From Nocardia vermiculata NBRC 100427 (lineage in GTDB: Bacteria > Actinomycetota > Actinomycetes > Mycobacteriales > Mycobacteriaceae): 64,000 bases of DNA. Below, one piece after another: positions 50,393 to 59,916 of the stretch. Each line of letters opens with the position of its first letter. Positions within the stretch are counted from its first letter, which is position 1. A program made the translations under genes and the position numbers. The notes beneath the pieces are model-generated. The model had not been told where the DNA came from. It ran no database searches and saw nothing but the letters and a program-made list of their open reading frames with translations. The stretch is from the NCBI RefSeq assembly GCF_001613265.1, contig NZ_BDCA01000001.1:186001-250000 (forward strand). The letters run 5' to 3'.

Positions 50393-50804
50393 GGCCGCCT
50401 ACCTCTCGGTCGATTATCGGGATATGTGAACTCCCGTTCCATCGATAGTGCCAGTTGTCGGGCATTTCGGGCGCATCACCGGCGCGCCGGGATCGCCGCG
50501 CGGACCGCGCGGCGGGTGCGAGAATCCGTCGGCGGACACGCCCGCGTGCGGGGTAGCCCCTTCCGGCCGCTCTCGGCGTTGTCAGCGATGCTGTGAGATC
50601 GCCACGACCCCGGCGACAGTCCGGCCCTGTGGTACGTATCGCAACGGCGAGTGCAAGGATGGAGAACCGGAACAAGAACCGCACGGATCTCCGGTGCCAC
50701 AGGAATGTTCGGTGGCAGTCGGGTGCTCGCCGCGACCCGCGGCGCGTCCCCGCCGAGAGACGAACTGTTGTGAACCCGTCGAGCAGTTAGAGGAGTCAAC
50801 GGAC
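50393..50804. other. 412-base gap upstream of the E2 gene
   Basis: No convincing gene is present. Features seen are a perfect palindrome GCCGCGCGG-A-CCGCGCGGC (50495-50513) and a GGGA-TATGTGAAC-TCCC inverted repeat near 50429-50445. The E2 promoter must lie here. Confidence 0.5.
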
Positions 50805-52571
50805 ATGGCCTTCTCCGTCCAGATGCCAGCTCTTGGTGAGAGCGTCACCGAGGGCACTGTGACCAGGTGGCTGAAGCAGGAAGGAGACACGGTCGAGGTC
50901 GACGAGCCCCTGCTCGAGGTGTCCACCGACAAGGTCGACACCGAGATCCCGTCCCCCGCGGCCGGTGTGCTCTCCAAGATCGTGGCCCAGGAAGACGACG
51001 TCGTCGAGGTCGGTGGCGAACTGGGTGTGATCGGTGACGCCGGTGAGGCGCCTGCCTCCTCCCCCGCCCCGGCTCAGGAAGCCCCCGCTCAGCAAGCCCC
51101 GGCCGAGCAGGCCCCGGCCCAGGAAGCCCCTGCCCAGCAGGCCCCGGCCCAGCCCGCCGCTGCTTCCGGTGCCGCGTCCGGCACCCCGGTGAAGATGCCC
51201 GAACTGGGCGAGTCCGTCACCGAGGGCACCGTGACCCGCTGGCTCAAGCAGGTCGGCGACGAGGTGGCGGTCGACGAGCCGCTGCTCGAGGTCTCCACCG
51301 ACAAGGTCGACACCGAGATCCCGTCCCCGGTCGCCGGCACCCTGCTCGAGATCAGCGCGAACGAGGACGACATCATCGAGGTCGGCGGTCAGCTCGGTGT
51401 GATCGGCAGCGGTGCGCCCGCGGCGTCGGCACCTGCCGCACCCGCCCCGGCACCGGCACCCGCACCTGCACAGCAGGCGCCCGCCCAGCCCGCTCCGGCA
51501 CCAGCCCCCGCTCCGGCCCCTGCACCGGCTCCCGCACCTGCCGCACCCGCACCCGCTCCGGCTCCGGCCCCGGCTCCGGCCCCGGCTCCGGCCGCATCCT
51601 CGACCGCTTCCGGTAATGCGGATTCGCCGTATGTCACCCCGCTGGTGCGCAAGCTCGCCGCGGAGAACAACGTCGACCTGGCCGCCCTGAAGGGCTCCGG
51701 TGTCGGCGGTCGGATCCGCAAGCAGGACGTCCTCGCCGCCGCCGAGGCGAACAAGGCCCCGGCCGCGCCGGCCCCGGCACAGCCCGCCGCGGCACCGTCG
51801 GCTCCGGCCGCGCCGTCCGCCCCGGCGGGCGCACGTCCGCAGCTGCAGGCGCTGCGCGGAACCGTGCAGAAGGTCAACCGCATCCGCCAGATCACAGCGG
51901 CCAAGACCCTGGAGTCGCTGCAGACCACCGCACAGCTGACCCAGACCCACGAGGTCGACGTCACCAGGATCGCGGCGCTGCGGGCGCAGGCCAAGCAGAC
52001 GTTCACCGAGCGGGAAGGCGTGAACCTGACGTTCCTGCCGTTCTTCGCGAAGGCGGCCGTCGAGGCGCTGGGCGTGCACCCCAACATCAACGCCTCCTAC
52101 GACGAGAATGCCAAGGAGATCACCTATCACTCGGCGGTCCACCTGGGCATCGCGGTGGATACCGAGCAGGGTCTGCTGTCGCCGGTGATCCACAACGCCA
52201 GCGACCTCTCGCTGGCCGGCCTGGCCCGCGCGATCGCCGATATCGCCAACCGCGCCCGCACCGGCGGGCTCAAGCCCGACGAGCTGGCCGGTGGCACCTT
52301 CACCATCACCAATATCGGCAGCCAGGGTGCCCTGTTCGACACCCCGATCCTGGTTCCGCCGCAGTCGGCGATGCTGGGGACCGGTGCGATCGTCAAGCGC
52401 CCGATCGTGATCTCCGACAACGGCAGTGAGTTCATCGGCATCCGCTCGATGTGCTACCTGCCGCTGACCTACGATCACCGCCTCATCGACGGCGCCGACG
52501 CCGGCCGTTTCCTGACCACGATCAGGCACCGGCTGGAAGAGGCCGCGTTCGAGGCCGATCTGGGTCTGTAA
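50805..52571 (+). CDS. dlaT: Dihydrolipoamide acyltransferase (E2) with two lipoyl domains
   Basis: A 588-residue E2 protein of 2-oxo acid dehydrogenase complexes (and, in mycobacteria, the peroxynitrite reductase/peroxidase system). Two lipoyl domains carry the lipoylated lysine in [12 protein letters not shown] (K43 and K167). Alanine/proline-rich hinges join them to the E1/E3-binding domain ([20 protein letters not shown] near 275) and to the acyltransferase core ending in [13 protein letters not shown] with the catalytic histidine. ATG 50805 follows TTAGAGGAG. The gene order E2-TIGR01777-(lipB)-lipA is that of mycobacteria, although the lipB slot is changed here. The name sucB is used for the same gene in some annotations. 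Confidence 0.94.
   Translation: MAFSVQMPALGESVTEGTVTRWLKQEGDTVEVDEPLLEVSTDKVDTEIPSPAAGVLSKIVAQEDDVVEVGGELGVIGDAGEAPASSPAPAQEAPAQQAPAEQAPAQEAPAQQAPAQPAAASGAASGTPVKMPELGESVTEGTVTRWLKQVGDEVAVDEPLLEVSTDKVDTEIPSPVAGTLLEISANEDDIIEVGGQLGVIGSGAPAASAPAAPAPAPAPAPAQQAPAQPAPAPAPAPAPAPAPAPAAPAPAPAPAPAPAPAPAASSTASGNADSPYVTPLVRKLAAENNVDLAALKGSGVGGRIRKQDVLAAAEANKAPAAPAPAQPAAAPSAPAAPSAPAGARPQLQALRGTVQKVNRIRQITAAKTLESLQTTAQLTQTHEVDVTRIAALRAQAKQTFTEREGVNLTFLPFFAKAAVEALGVHPNINASYDENAKEITYHSAVHLGIAVDTEQGLLSPVIHNASDLSLAGLARAIADIANRARTGGLKPDELAGGTFTITNIGSQGALFDTPILVPPQSAMLGTGAIVKRPIVISDNGSEFIGIRSMCYLPLTYDHRLIDGADAGRFLTTIRHRLEEAAFEADLGL
51405..51597 (+). repeat. Ala-Pro-rich hinge-coding repeat
   Basis: Degenerate tandem CCGGCT/GCACCC units code an alternating Ala-Pro run that forms the second E2 hinge; a shorter Gln-Ala-Pro repeat codes the first hinge at about 51063-51150. 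The repeats are prone to length change by slippage. Confidence 0.8.
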
Positions 52572-52603
52572 ACCGTCCCTCGACACGACGATTCGGTAAC
52601 CGC

Positions 52604-53503
52604 ATGAGGGTTGTGATCGCTGGTTCGTCCGGGCTGATCGGCACGGCGCTGGTCGCCGCGTTGCGGCGCGGCGGGCACGAGGTGTCCCGCCTGGTGCGCC
52701 GTCCCGCCGCGGCCGCCGACGAATTCAGCTGGGATCCGATGCGTGCGCAGGTGCCCGAGCGGGCCCTGCGCACCGCGGATGCCGTGATCAACCTCTGCGG
52801 TGCCGGCATCGGCGCGCATCGCTGGAACGGTGGTTACAAACAACAGCTGCGCGACAGCCGCATCGTGCCCACCGATGTGCTGTCCACCGCGGCCGCCGCC
52901 GTGGGGGTTCCCACGCTGGTGAACGCCAGTGCGGTGCACTACTACGGCGGCGAGACCGGGGACCGGGTGGTCACCGAGCGTGACCCGGCCGGCGCGGGTT
53001 TCCTCGGGACGCTGTGCCGGGACTGGGAGGCGGCCACCAGGCCGGCCGCCGATGCGGGGGTTCGGGTGGTGCTGCTGCGCACCGCGGTCGTCCTGTCGCG
53101 CAGCGGCGGCATGCTCGGCGCGCTGAAACCGCTCTATTCACTCGGGTTGGGTGGCCGGCTCGGTAACGGGCGCCAGTACCAACCGTGGATCTCGCTCGAG
53201 GACGAGATCGGCGCCATCGTCTTCGCCCTCACCGAATCCACGGTGCGCGGCCCGGTCAACCTGGCCGGACCCGCGCCGGTGACCAACGCCGAGTTCAACC
53301 GGGCGCTGGGTCTGGCACTGCACCGACCGGCGCCGTTCGTCGTGCCTGCCTTCGCACTGCGCGCAGCGGTCGGAGAATTTGCGCAGGAGGGCATTCTGCG
53401 CGCCCCGCGGGCGATTCCCGCGGTACTCGAGAGCGCCGGATACGCGTTCCGGCATCAGACCATCGGCCGCGCCCTCGAGGCCGCGCTCGGCAAGGCACCC
53501 TGA
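52604..53503 (+). CDS. TIGR01777-family SDR-like epimerase
   Basis: A 299-residue NAD(P)-binding protein. [20 protein letters not shown] is the cofactor motif; [36 protein letters not shown] (with a YYG in place of the YxxxK pair) and [20 protein letters not shown] are family signatures, and a DUF1731 tail ([20 protein letters not shown]) ends it. The role is unknown; it is a conserved neighbour of E2 and lipA in mycobacteria (Rv2216). The ATG at 52604 is 33 bases after the E2 stop, so co-transcription is likely. Confidence 0.9.
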   Translation: MRVVIAGSSGLIGTALVAALRRGGHEVSRLVRRPAAAADEFSWDPMRAQVPERALRTADAVINLCGAGIGAHRWNGGYKQQLRDSRIVPTDVLSTAAAAVGVPTLVNASAVHYYGGETGDRVVTERDPAGAGFLGTLCRDWEAATRPAADAGVRVVLLRTAVVLSRSGGMLGALKPLYSLGLGGRLGNGRQYQPWISLEDEIGAIVFALTESTVRGPVNLAGPAPVTNAEFNRALGLALHRPAPFVVPAFALRAAVGEFAQEGILRAPRAIPAVLESAGYAFRHQTIGRALEAALGKAP

Positions 53504-53591
53504 GCGCACCCGGTGAAACCGCTCACACCTGCACCGATACCCGTACTCCTCGGCTCGCCGAACGGTGGCCGCGGCCGATAATGTCGGGCCG

Positions 53592-54143
53592 GTGACCGAT
53601 TTTGCGCCGGATGCGCCGCTGGTCCGGGATGCGACCCAGGCCGACATTCCCGCGATCCTCGACATCCACAACACCGCCGTCGCGCACACCACCGCCATCT
53701 GGGACACCGAGCCGGTCGATCTCGACGATCGGCTGGACTGGTGGCGCGGGCGGGTGGCGTCCGGGTATCCGGTGCTCGTCGCCGAGCTCGACGGCGAGGT
53801 GGCCGGATACGCCGGCTACGGGCAGTGGCGGCCGAAGTCGGGCTACCGCTTCTGCGTGGAGAACTCGGTGTACGTCGCGGATCGATTCCACCGGCGCGGC
53901 GTGGCGACCGCGCTGCTCGCCCAGCTGCTGGTGCGGGCGGAGGAGTCCGGCCGGGTACACACCGTGATCGCGGCGATCGAAACCTCGAACAAGGCCTCGA
54001 TCGTGCTGCACGAGAAGTTCGGATTCCAGGTGGTCGGGCAGCTGCCCGAGGTGGGCCACAAGTTCGGCGGCTGGATGGATCTGACCTTGATGCAACGCAC
54101 GCTGCCGGGCCGAATTCGCGCGGGCGTAGAGTCGTCGGCGTGA
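53592..54143 (+). CDS. GNAT acetyltransferase, phosphinothricin/methionine-sulfone type
   Basis: A 183-residue acetyltransferase. [20 protein letters not shown] is the N-terminal motif, [19 protein letters not shown] and [20 protein letters not shown] form the acetyl-CoA-binding core, and [20 protein letters not shown] is the C-terminal signature typical of the Bar/Pat/YncA group. Members acetylate amino-acid-like compounds such as methionine sulfoximine. It lies between the TIGR01777 gene and lipA, exactly where lipB stands in mycobacteria, and overlaps the lipA start by 4 bases. It shows no similarity to LipB octanoyltransferase. An in-frame GTG at 53565 gives a longer form. Confidence 0.88.
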   Translation: MTDFAPDAPLVRDATQADIPAILDIHNTAVAHTTAIWDTEPVDLDDRLDWWRGRVASGYPVLVAELDGEVAGYAGYGQWRPKSGYRFCVENSVYVADRFHRRGVATALLAQLLVRAEESGRVHTVIAAIETSNKASIVLHEKFGFQVVGQLPEVGHKFGGWMDLTLMQRTLPGRIRAGVESSA

Positions 54144-55228
54144 CCTCCGTCGACACCCCGACATCGAACAGCGGCGCGGCACACACCGCCACGCCGGCCA
54201 CGTCGTCCCCGGAACCGCTGGTGCGGGAATCCGGCGGCCGCAAAATGCTTCGCATCGAGGCCCGCAACGCGCAGACCCCGATCGAGCGGAAGCCGAAATG
54301 GATCCGAACCCGCGCCACCATGGGCCCCGAGTACTCCGAGCTCAAGGGCCTGGTGAAACGCGAAGGGCTGCACACGGTCTGCGAGGAGGCGGGCTGTCCC
54401 AACATCTTCGAATGCTGGGAGGACCGCGAGGCCACCTTCCTGATCGGTGGCGAACAGTGCACCCGCCGCTGCGATTTCTGCCAGATCGATACCGGTAAGC
54501 CCGCCGCGCTGGATCGCGACGAACCACGCCGGGTGGCCGAGAGTGTGCAGGCGATGGGCTTGCGCTATTCGACGATCACCGGTGTGGCGCGCGACGATCT
54601 CGACGACGGCGGCGCCTGGTTGTACGCCGAGACCGTGCGCGCGATCAAGGCGCTCAATCCGCACACCGGTGTGGAATTGCTGATCCCCGATTTCAATGCC
54701 GATCCCGATCAGCTGGCCGAGGTGTTCTCGACCCGGCCCGAGGTGCTCGCGCACAATGTCGAGACGGTGCCGCGCATCTTCAAGCGCATCCGTCCGGCGT
54801 TCCGCTACGAGCGTTCCCTCGCGGTGCTCACCGCGGCGCGCGAGGACGGTCTGGTCACCAAATCGAATCTGATCCTCGGCATGGGTGAGACCCCCGAAGA
54901 GGTCACCCAGGCGATGCGCGATCTGCACGAAGCCGGATGCGACATCCTCACCATCACCCAGTACCTGCGGCCCTCGCCGCGCCACCACCCGGTGGACCGC
55001 TGGGTGAAGCCGGAGGAGTTCGTCGAGCATTCTCGCGTCGCCACCGAACTCGGTTTCGCGGGCGTGATGGCGGGTCCGCTGGTGCGTTCGTCGTACCGGG
55101 CCGGTCGGCTGTATGCGCAGGCAATGCATCATCACGGCCGCACCATCGCCCCCGAGATGGCACATCTCGCACAGGAGGGCTCGGCCAGCCAGGAGGCGAG
55201 TTCGGTCCTCGCCCGCTTCGGCGGCTGA
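54140..55228 (+). CDS. lipA: Lipoyl synthase
   Basis: A 362-residue radical-SAM enzyme that inserts two sulfurs into the octanoyl chain carried by lipoyl domains. The auxiliary cluster cysteines are C81, C86 and C92 in [12 protein letters not shown]; the radical-SAM cluster is CTRRCDFC (C107, C111, C114); the C-terminal RSSY serine ligand is present in [10 protein letters not shown] 55-residue N-terminal extension is typical of actinobacteria. GTG 54140 overlaps the GNAT stop. Its substrate, octanoylated E2 (encoded upstream), needs LipB or LplA from elsewhere in the genome. A terminator follows. Confidence 0.95.
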   Translation: MTSVDTPTSNSGAAHTATPATSSPEPLVRESGGRKMLRIEARNAQTPIERKPKWIRTRATMGPEYSELKGLVKREGLHTVCEEAGCPNIFECWEDREATFLIGGEQCTRRCDFCQIDTGKPAALDRDEPRRVAESVQAMGLRYSTITGVARDDLDDGGAWLYAETVRAIKALNPHTGVELLIPDFNADPDQLAEVFSTRPEVLAHNVETVPRIFKRIRPAFRYERSLAVLTAAREDGLVTKSNLILGMGETPEEVTQAMRDLHEAGCDILTITQYLRPSPRHHPVDRWVKPEEFVEHSRVATELGFAGVMAGPLVRSSYRAGRLYAQAMHHHGRTIAPEMAHLAQEGSASQEASSVLARFGG

Positions 55229-55245
55229 CACGGCACCACCTTCCA

Positions 55246-55276
55246 CGACCGGCCGGACGCGATGTCCGGCCGGTCG
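55246..55276 (+). terminator. Terminator after lipA
   Basis: CGACCGGCCGGAC and GTCCGGCCGGTCG form a perfect 13-base-pair stem with a 5-base loop, followed by TTTC. It closes the E2-lipA unit and separates it from the EF-G-like gene. Confidence 0.85.
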
Positions 55277-55380
55277 TTTCGCTACGAACGGGGTGCGGAT
55301 GCACCGAACGGGTGACACAGCCACGCACCGGTGGAAAACTCGAATCAATCGCACGTGTCGACTCCGGGAAGTGAAGAGAC

Positions 55381-57651
55381 ATGGCAGACAAGTCGAGCAC
55401 CGCCGCCCGTGGTAGTTCCACCGGGAAGGTCGCCGCGGCCGCGCGGCCGGACGAGATACGCAATGTGGCCCTGGTCGGGCATACCGGTTCGGGCAAGACG
55501 ACCGTGGTGGAGGCGCTGGCCATGGAGGCGGGGGCGCTCACTCGCTCCGGCCGGGTCGAGGACGGCACCTGTGTATCGGATTACGACGAGATCGAACAGC
55601 GCCAGCACCGCTCGGTACAACTGTCGGTGATACCGGTCGCCTGGAACGACATCAAGATCAATCTGATCGACACACCCGGCTATGCCGATTTCGTCGGCGA
55701 GCTACGGGCCGGTCTGCGAGCTGCGGACGCGGCCCTTTTCATTGTGTCGGCCGCAGCGGGCCCCGAGGGCGTGAACGGGCAGACCCTGGCGCTGTGGGAG
55801 GAGTGCGCCCGGGTCGGCATGCCGCGGGCACTGGTGATCACCCATCTGGACGCCGCCCGCGCCGATTTCGACCTGGTGGCACAGACCTGCGCCGAACTGC
55901 TCGGCGGCGGTGATTCCGACGCCATCCTGCCGCTACAACTGCCCGTCTACGGCGAGCCGGGACCCGACGGCCATCGCCCCGTCACCGGTGTGATCGACCT
56001 GCTGACCGAACAGGTCTACGACTGTTCGGCCGGTGCGCACACCAGCGTCGAGCCCACCGCGGAGCAGGCCGAGGCAGCCACCCGGGCCCGGAACCGCCTG
56101 ATCGAGGCAATTATCGCGGAGTCCGAGGACGAAACCCTCATGGACCGCTACCTCGAGGGTGAGCAGATCGAACTGTCCACCGTGATCGCGGATCTGGAGC
56201 GCGCGATCGCCCACGACCGCTTCCATCCGATCCTGTTCGCCGCACCGCCGCCGGAGGGCGCCCGCGAGGGTCTGGGCATGGTGGAGATTCTCGAACTGAT
56301 CACCCGCGGGTTCCCCACCCCCGCCGAACACTCCGTCGCGGCCCGCTGCCCCACCAACGGCCGGGAACCGCGAGCGTTGTCCTGTGATCCCGCCGCACCG
56401 CTCGCCGCGGAGGTTATCCGCACGGCATCCGATCCCTATGTGGGCCGGGTATCGCTGGTACGAGTGTTCTCCGGAACCCTGCACGCCGACGACACCGTGC
56501 ACATCTGCGGCCACGATCACGACGCCGCGAGCTACGACGGTGCCGACGGCCACCGTCCGGGCGACGGGTCCGAACCCACCCATCCCGACTCCACCACGCA
56601 CGATGCGGACGAACGCGTCGGTGCGCTCACCGCTCCGTTCGGCAAACAGCAGTTCCCACTGCAGCAGGCCATCGCCGGAGATATCGCCTATGTCACCAAG
56701 CTCGGGCACGCGGAGACCGGCGATACGGTCTCGGCCAAGGATTCTCCGCTGCTGATCGAACCGTGGCCGCTGCCCGAACCACTGCTCCCCGTGGCGGTGC
56801 GCGCACACGGCAAATCCGACGAGGACAAACTGTCGCAGGGGCTGGCCCGGCTGGTCGCCGAGGATCCGACGGTGCGGCTGGAACAGAATTCCCGCACCCG
56901 CCAGCTGGTGCTGTGGTGTCTGGGTGAAGCACATCGCGATGTCGCGCTGGAGCGATTGCGCGTCCGGTTCGGCGTGCAGGTCGACGTGGACGAGTATCGC
57001 GTCGCGCTGCGCGAGACCTTCGCCGGCAAGGCGGCCGGTCACGGACGGCACGTGAAGCAGTCCGGCGGGCACGGTCAGTACGCGATCTGCGAGATCGAGG
57101 TCGAACCGCTACCGGAGGGCTCCGGCATCGAATTCGTCGACAAGGTCGTGGGCGGTGCGGTACCGCGCCAATTCATCAGCTCGGTCGAGAAGGGGGTACG
57201 CGCCCAAGCCGAACGCGGAGTGGAGTCCGGCTATCCGCTGGTGGACGTGCGCGTCACCTTGCTGGACGGCAAATCTCATTCGGTGGACTCCTCCGATGCC
57301 GCCTTTCAGACCGCCGGCGCACTGGCGCTGCGGGAGGCCGCGGCGGCGGGCCGTATCGAACTGCTCGAACCGATCGCGGAGGTCCTGATCACGGTGTCCG
57401 ACGAGAACGTGGGCACCGTCCTCGGCGATCTGGCCGGCCGCCGCGGCCGGGTGCTGGGTACCGAACCGACAACGGCGGGGCGCACCACCATCCGTGCCGA
57501 GGTTCCCGAGCTCGAACTGCGCCGCTACGCCATCGATCTGCGTTCGCTCTCGCGCGGGGCGGCCAGGTTCAGCCGCGGATATGCCCGCCATGAGCCGATG
57601 CCCGCGCAGGTCGCCGCCGAGCTGCGCGGTAACACCGCGTCCGTGATGTGA
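55381..57651 (+). CDS. fusA2: Elongation factor G-like GTPase (EF-G2)
   Basis: A 756-residue translational GTPase of the EF-G-like group. G1 is ALVGHTGSGKTT (residues 31-42) in place of GHVDHGKT, and G3 is IDTPGYADF; the usual NKMD G4 is replaced by THLDAA, as in the EF-G2 family. A charged insert (TDGHRPGD-like, about residues 370-410) precedes domains III-V (GHGRHVKQSGGHGQYAI; VGGAVPRQFISSVEKG). Mycobacterial EF-G2 binds GTP but does not support translocation (family knowledge), so ribosome rescue or regulation is likelier. It stands between lipA and the DUF4191 gene, which are adjacent in mycobacteria. Confidence 0.9.
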   Translation: MADKSSTAARGSSTGKVAAAARPDEIRNVALVGHTGSGKTTVVEALAMEAGALTRSGRVEDGTCVSDYDEIEQRQHRSVQLSVIPVAWNDIKINLIDTPGYADFVGELRAGLRAADAALFIVSAAAGPEGVNGQTLALWEECARVGMPRALVITHLDAARADFDLVAQTCAELLGGGDSDAILPLQLPVYGEPGPDGHRPVTGVIDLLTEQVYDCSAGAHTSVEPTAEQAEAATRARNRLIEAIIAESEDETLMDRYLEGEQIELSTVIADLERAIAHDRFHPILFAAPPPEGAREGLGMVEILELITRGFPTPAEHSVAARCPTNGREPRALSCDPAAPLAAEVIRTASDPYVGRVSLVRVFSGTLHADDTVHICGHDHDAASYDGADGHRPGDGSEPTHPDSTTHDADERVGALTAPFGKQQFPLQQAIAGDIAYVTKLGHAETGDTVSAKDSPLLIEPWPLPEPLLPVAVRAHGKSDEDKLSQGLARLVAEDPTVRLEQNSRTRQLVLWCLGEAHRDVALERLRVRFGVQVDVDEYRVALRETFAGKAAGHGRHVKQSGGHGQYAICEIEVEPLPEGSGIEFVDKVVGGAVPRQFISSVEKGVRAQAERGVESGYPLVDVRVTLLDGKSHSVDSSDAAFQTAGALALREAAAAGRIELLEPIAEVLITVSDENVGTVLGDLAGRRGRVLGTEPTTAGRTTIRAEVPELELRRYAIDLRSLSRGAARFSRGYARHEPMPAQVAAELRGNTASVM

Positions 57652-57751
57652 GGCGAGCGGGCGCGGCATCCGGTACGGCGCACAAGCGGGTCGGGCACCC
57701 CGGACCCGGCCCGTGCGGGCGCGATCGCACTGGCCCACTATCCTGAGAGAT

Positions 57752-58495
57752 ATGGCAGCAGGTAAGAGCGGCGCGCAGTCGAAGGAAGCGAAGGCCGCGG
57801 CGAAGGCGGCGCGCAAGCAGGCCTCGAAGGAACGGCGTCAGCAGCTCTGGCAGACGTTCCAGATGGTGCGCAAGGAAGACAAACTGCTGCTGCCGCTGAT
57901 GATCGGCGCGCTGGTCGGCATCACCGTGGTCTTCCTGGTGGTCGGCTTCATCTTCGGACTGCAGTGGTTCCTTTTGCCGATCGGCATTCTGCTCGGTGCA
58001 CTGGCCGCCTTCATCATCTTCGGCCGGCGAGTGCAGAAGAACGTGTACGCGAAGGCGGAGGGCCAGGCCGGTGCGGCCTGGTGGGTGCTGGACAACCTGC
58101 AGGGTAAGTGGCGCGCCACCCAGGCCGTCGCCGCCACCACCCAGCTCGACGCCGTGCACCGCGTGATCGGCCTGCCGGGTGTCGTCCTGGTGGCCGAGGG
58201 CGCTCCGCACCGGGTGAAATCGCTGCTCGCGCAGGAGAAGAAGAAGACCGCTCGTCTGGTCGGCGATACCCCGATCTACGACATCGTCATCGGTAACGAC
58301 GAGGGGCAGGTCCCGCTGAAGGGTCTGCAGCGTCACCTCACCAAGCTCCCCCGCAATATCGATGCCAAGCGGATGGATCTCATCGAGGGCCGTCTGACCG
58401 CCCTCGCCAACCGGGGCGGCCCGGCGCTGCCGAAGGGCCCGCTGCCGAACGGCGCCAAGATGCGCGGCGTACAGCGCACCATGCGCCGCCGCTGA
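57752..58495 (+). CDS. DUF4191 membrane protein
   Basis: A 247-residue protein with a lysine/alanine-rich N-terminus (SKEAKAAAKAARKQASKERR), then two helices (LPLMIGALVGITVVFLVVG and WFLLPIGILLGALAAFIIFG) and a soluble C-terminal domain (WWVLDNLQGKWRATQAVAAT; RVIGLPGVVLVAEGAPHRVK). It is the orthologue-like neighbour of lipA in mycobacteria (Rv2219). Function is unknown. ATG 57752 follows GAGAGAT. In mycobacteria glnA1 follows; here a different cluster does. Confidence 0.9.
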   Translation: MAAGKSGAQSKEAKAAAKAARKQASKERRQQLWQTFQMVRKEDKLLLPLMIGALVGITVVFLVVGFIFGLQWFLLPIGILLGALAAFIIFGRRVQKNVYAKAEGQAGAAWWVLDNLQGKWRATQAVAATTQLDAVHRVIGLPGVVLVAEGAPHRVKSLLAQEKKKTARLVGDTPIYDIVIGNDEGQVPLKGLQRHLTKLPRNIDAKRMDLIEGRLTALANRGGPALPKGPLPNGAKMRGVQRTMRRR

Positions 58496-58520
58496 GTTCC
58501 GTCGGCACTTCCTTTTTCGT

Positions 58521-58562
58521 CGACACTGCCGCCACACCATCGCCCGGGTGGCGGCAGTGTCG
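58521..58562 (+). terminator. Terminator after the DUF4191 gene
   Basis: A perfect 15-base-pair stem (58521-58535 with 58548-58562) with a 12-base loop, then TTTCC. It marks the end of the conserved block and the start of the catabolic cluster. Confidence 0.88.
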
Positions 58563-58623
58563 TTTCCGGGTTGTTCCGGATCGCCCCGTCGAAAGCGAGG
58601 ACAGGATCGCACACCGTCCCTTA

Positions 58624-58668
58624 GGTTCGAATATAGGACATTCTGTTACGAATGTCGGACATCGAACC
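58624..58668. promoter_or_regulatory. Nested operator in front of the dioxygenase-like gene
   Basis: GACATTC-TGTTAC-GAATGTC (58637-58643 and 58650-58656) is a perfect 7+7 inverted repeat, and outside it GGTTCGA (58624-58630) pairs with TCGAACC (58662-58668). The structure ends 10 bases before the start codon, so binding there would block transcription or translation initiation. The IclR protein encoded two genes downstream is the natural candidate. Confidence 0.7.
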
Positions 58669-58678
58669 AGGAGATGCG

Positions 58679-59905
58679 ATGCCGTACTACCGGGCCGTCG
58701 GCGAGTTTCCGCAGCAACGCCACGTCGCCTTCACCCTCGGTGACGGCACGCCCACCTTCGAGGAATTCATCGGTGAAGAGGGATTCTCGGGTACCGGGTC
58801 GCTGTTGTATCACCGCCGGGTACCCGCTGCCCTGGTCGACGCCCGGGACTGGGATCTCGGTGACCAGACGCTGACCGCCAATACACCACTGCTGCCCCGG
58901 CACTTCCATCTGCCGGACCTCTTCCCGGCGGGCTGCGGACGCGACACGGTCCGCCATCGGCGCCCGGTGCTGGCCAACCACGATGTCCGGATCTCCTATG
59001 TGGTGGCCGACCAGCCTTCCCCGCTGTACAGCAACGGTATCGGTGACGAGGTGCTCTTCGTCGAGGCCGGTGCCGCCACCGTCGAGAGTGTGTTCGGCCG
59101 GATCGAGGTGCGCCAGGGCGACAACGTCGTCATCCCGCGGGTGACCATCCATCGCTGGATTCCCGATCCGGAGGCGGGCCCGCTGCGACTGCTGTGTGTC
59201 GAGGCCGCCGGGCACGTCCAGCCGCCCGACAAACACCGCACCCGCTATGGGCAGTTCCTGGAGGGCTCCCCGATCACCGAGCGTGATCTGCGGGGACCGG
59301 CCGGACCGCTGACGGCCGCCGCCGACGAGGTGGATGCCGATACCGAGGTCTACGTCAAACATCGGACCGCGTCGGGGCTGCACGGCACGGTCGTGGTCTA
59401 CGACCACCACCCGTTCGATGTGGTCGGGTGGGACGGGCACCTGTATCCGTACGCGCTGAACTACCGCGATTTCTCCCCCGTCGTCGGCGCGGTCCTGCAA
59501 CCGCCGCCCACCTATCAGGTGCTGCAGGGGCCCGGCTTCGTGGTGTGCAATTTCGTCCCGCGCCCACTGGAATTCGCGCCCGGCGCGATCAAGGTGCCGT
59601 ACTACCACTCCAATGTCGACTCCGACGAGGTGATGTTCTACTTCGCCGGTGAGACCGCCGCCCGCAAGGGTTCGGGCATTCGCACCGGATCGGTGAGTCT
59701 GCATCCGGCCGCGTACACCCACGGTCCGCGGCGGCAGGCCTATCTGGATTCGCCCGGCTACACCGAGCCGAACGAGATGGCCTTCATGATCGACACCTTC
59801 CGGCCGCTGGAGGTGGCCGAGGGCGGCACCGCCAGTGATGTGCCCGGCTATCCGTGGAGCTGGTCGGACAAGCCGTATGCCGGCAGCCCGGACCAGCGTG
59901 CGTAG
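58679..59905 (+). CDS. Homogentisate 1,2-dioxygenase-like protein
   Basis: A 408-residue cupin-type dioxygenase-like protein. The C-terminal half has the iron-site pattern of HmgA: PYYHSNVDSDEVMFYFAG (H310, E317) and SLHPAAYTHGPRRQAY (H348). The N-terminal half has a degenerate cupin with VEAGAATVESVFGRIEVRQG. ATG 58679 is chosen over ATG 58652 because CAGGAG stands 6-7 bases before it and the earlier one lies inside the palindrome. True HmgA opens the homogentisate ring to maleylacetoacetate; here the hydrolase and aldehyde dehydrogenase neighbours, and no fumarylacetoacetase, suggest another aromatic or quinol substrate (inference). Confidence 0.85.
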   Translation: MPYYRAVGEFPQQRHVAFTLGDGTPTFEEFIGEEGFSGTGSLLYHRRVPAALVDARDWDLGDQTLTANTPLLPRHFHLPDLFPAGCGRDTVRHRRPVLANHDVRISYVVADQPSPLYSNGIGDEVLFVEAGAATVESVFGRIEVRQGDNVVIPRVTIHRWIPDPEAGPLRLLCVEAAGHVQPPDKHRTRYGQFLEGSPITERDLRGPAGPLTAAADEVDADTEVYVKHRTASGLHGTVVVYDHHPFDVVGWDGHLYPYALNYRDFSPVVGAVLQPPPTYQVLQGPGFVVCNFVPRPLEFAPGAIKVPYYHSNVDSDEVMFYFAGETAARKGSGIRTGSVSLHPAAYTHGPRRQAYLDSPGYTEPNEMAFMIDTFRPLEVAEGGTASDVPGYPWSWSDKPYAGSPDQRA

Positions 59906-59916
59906 AAGGAGACAGC

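Noticed and set aside
51405..51597. Repeat array that could be mistaken for CRISPR or minisatellite DNA
   Set aside because: It is in frame and codes the Ala-Pro hinge of E2; units are degenerate and have no spacers.
50796..52586. A 596-codon open frame antisense to the E2 gene
   Set aside because: It is a GC-rich shadow of the E2 coding strand with glycine/arginine runs mirroring the Ala-Pro hinge; no motif or ribosome site.
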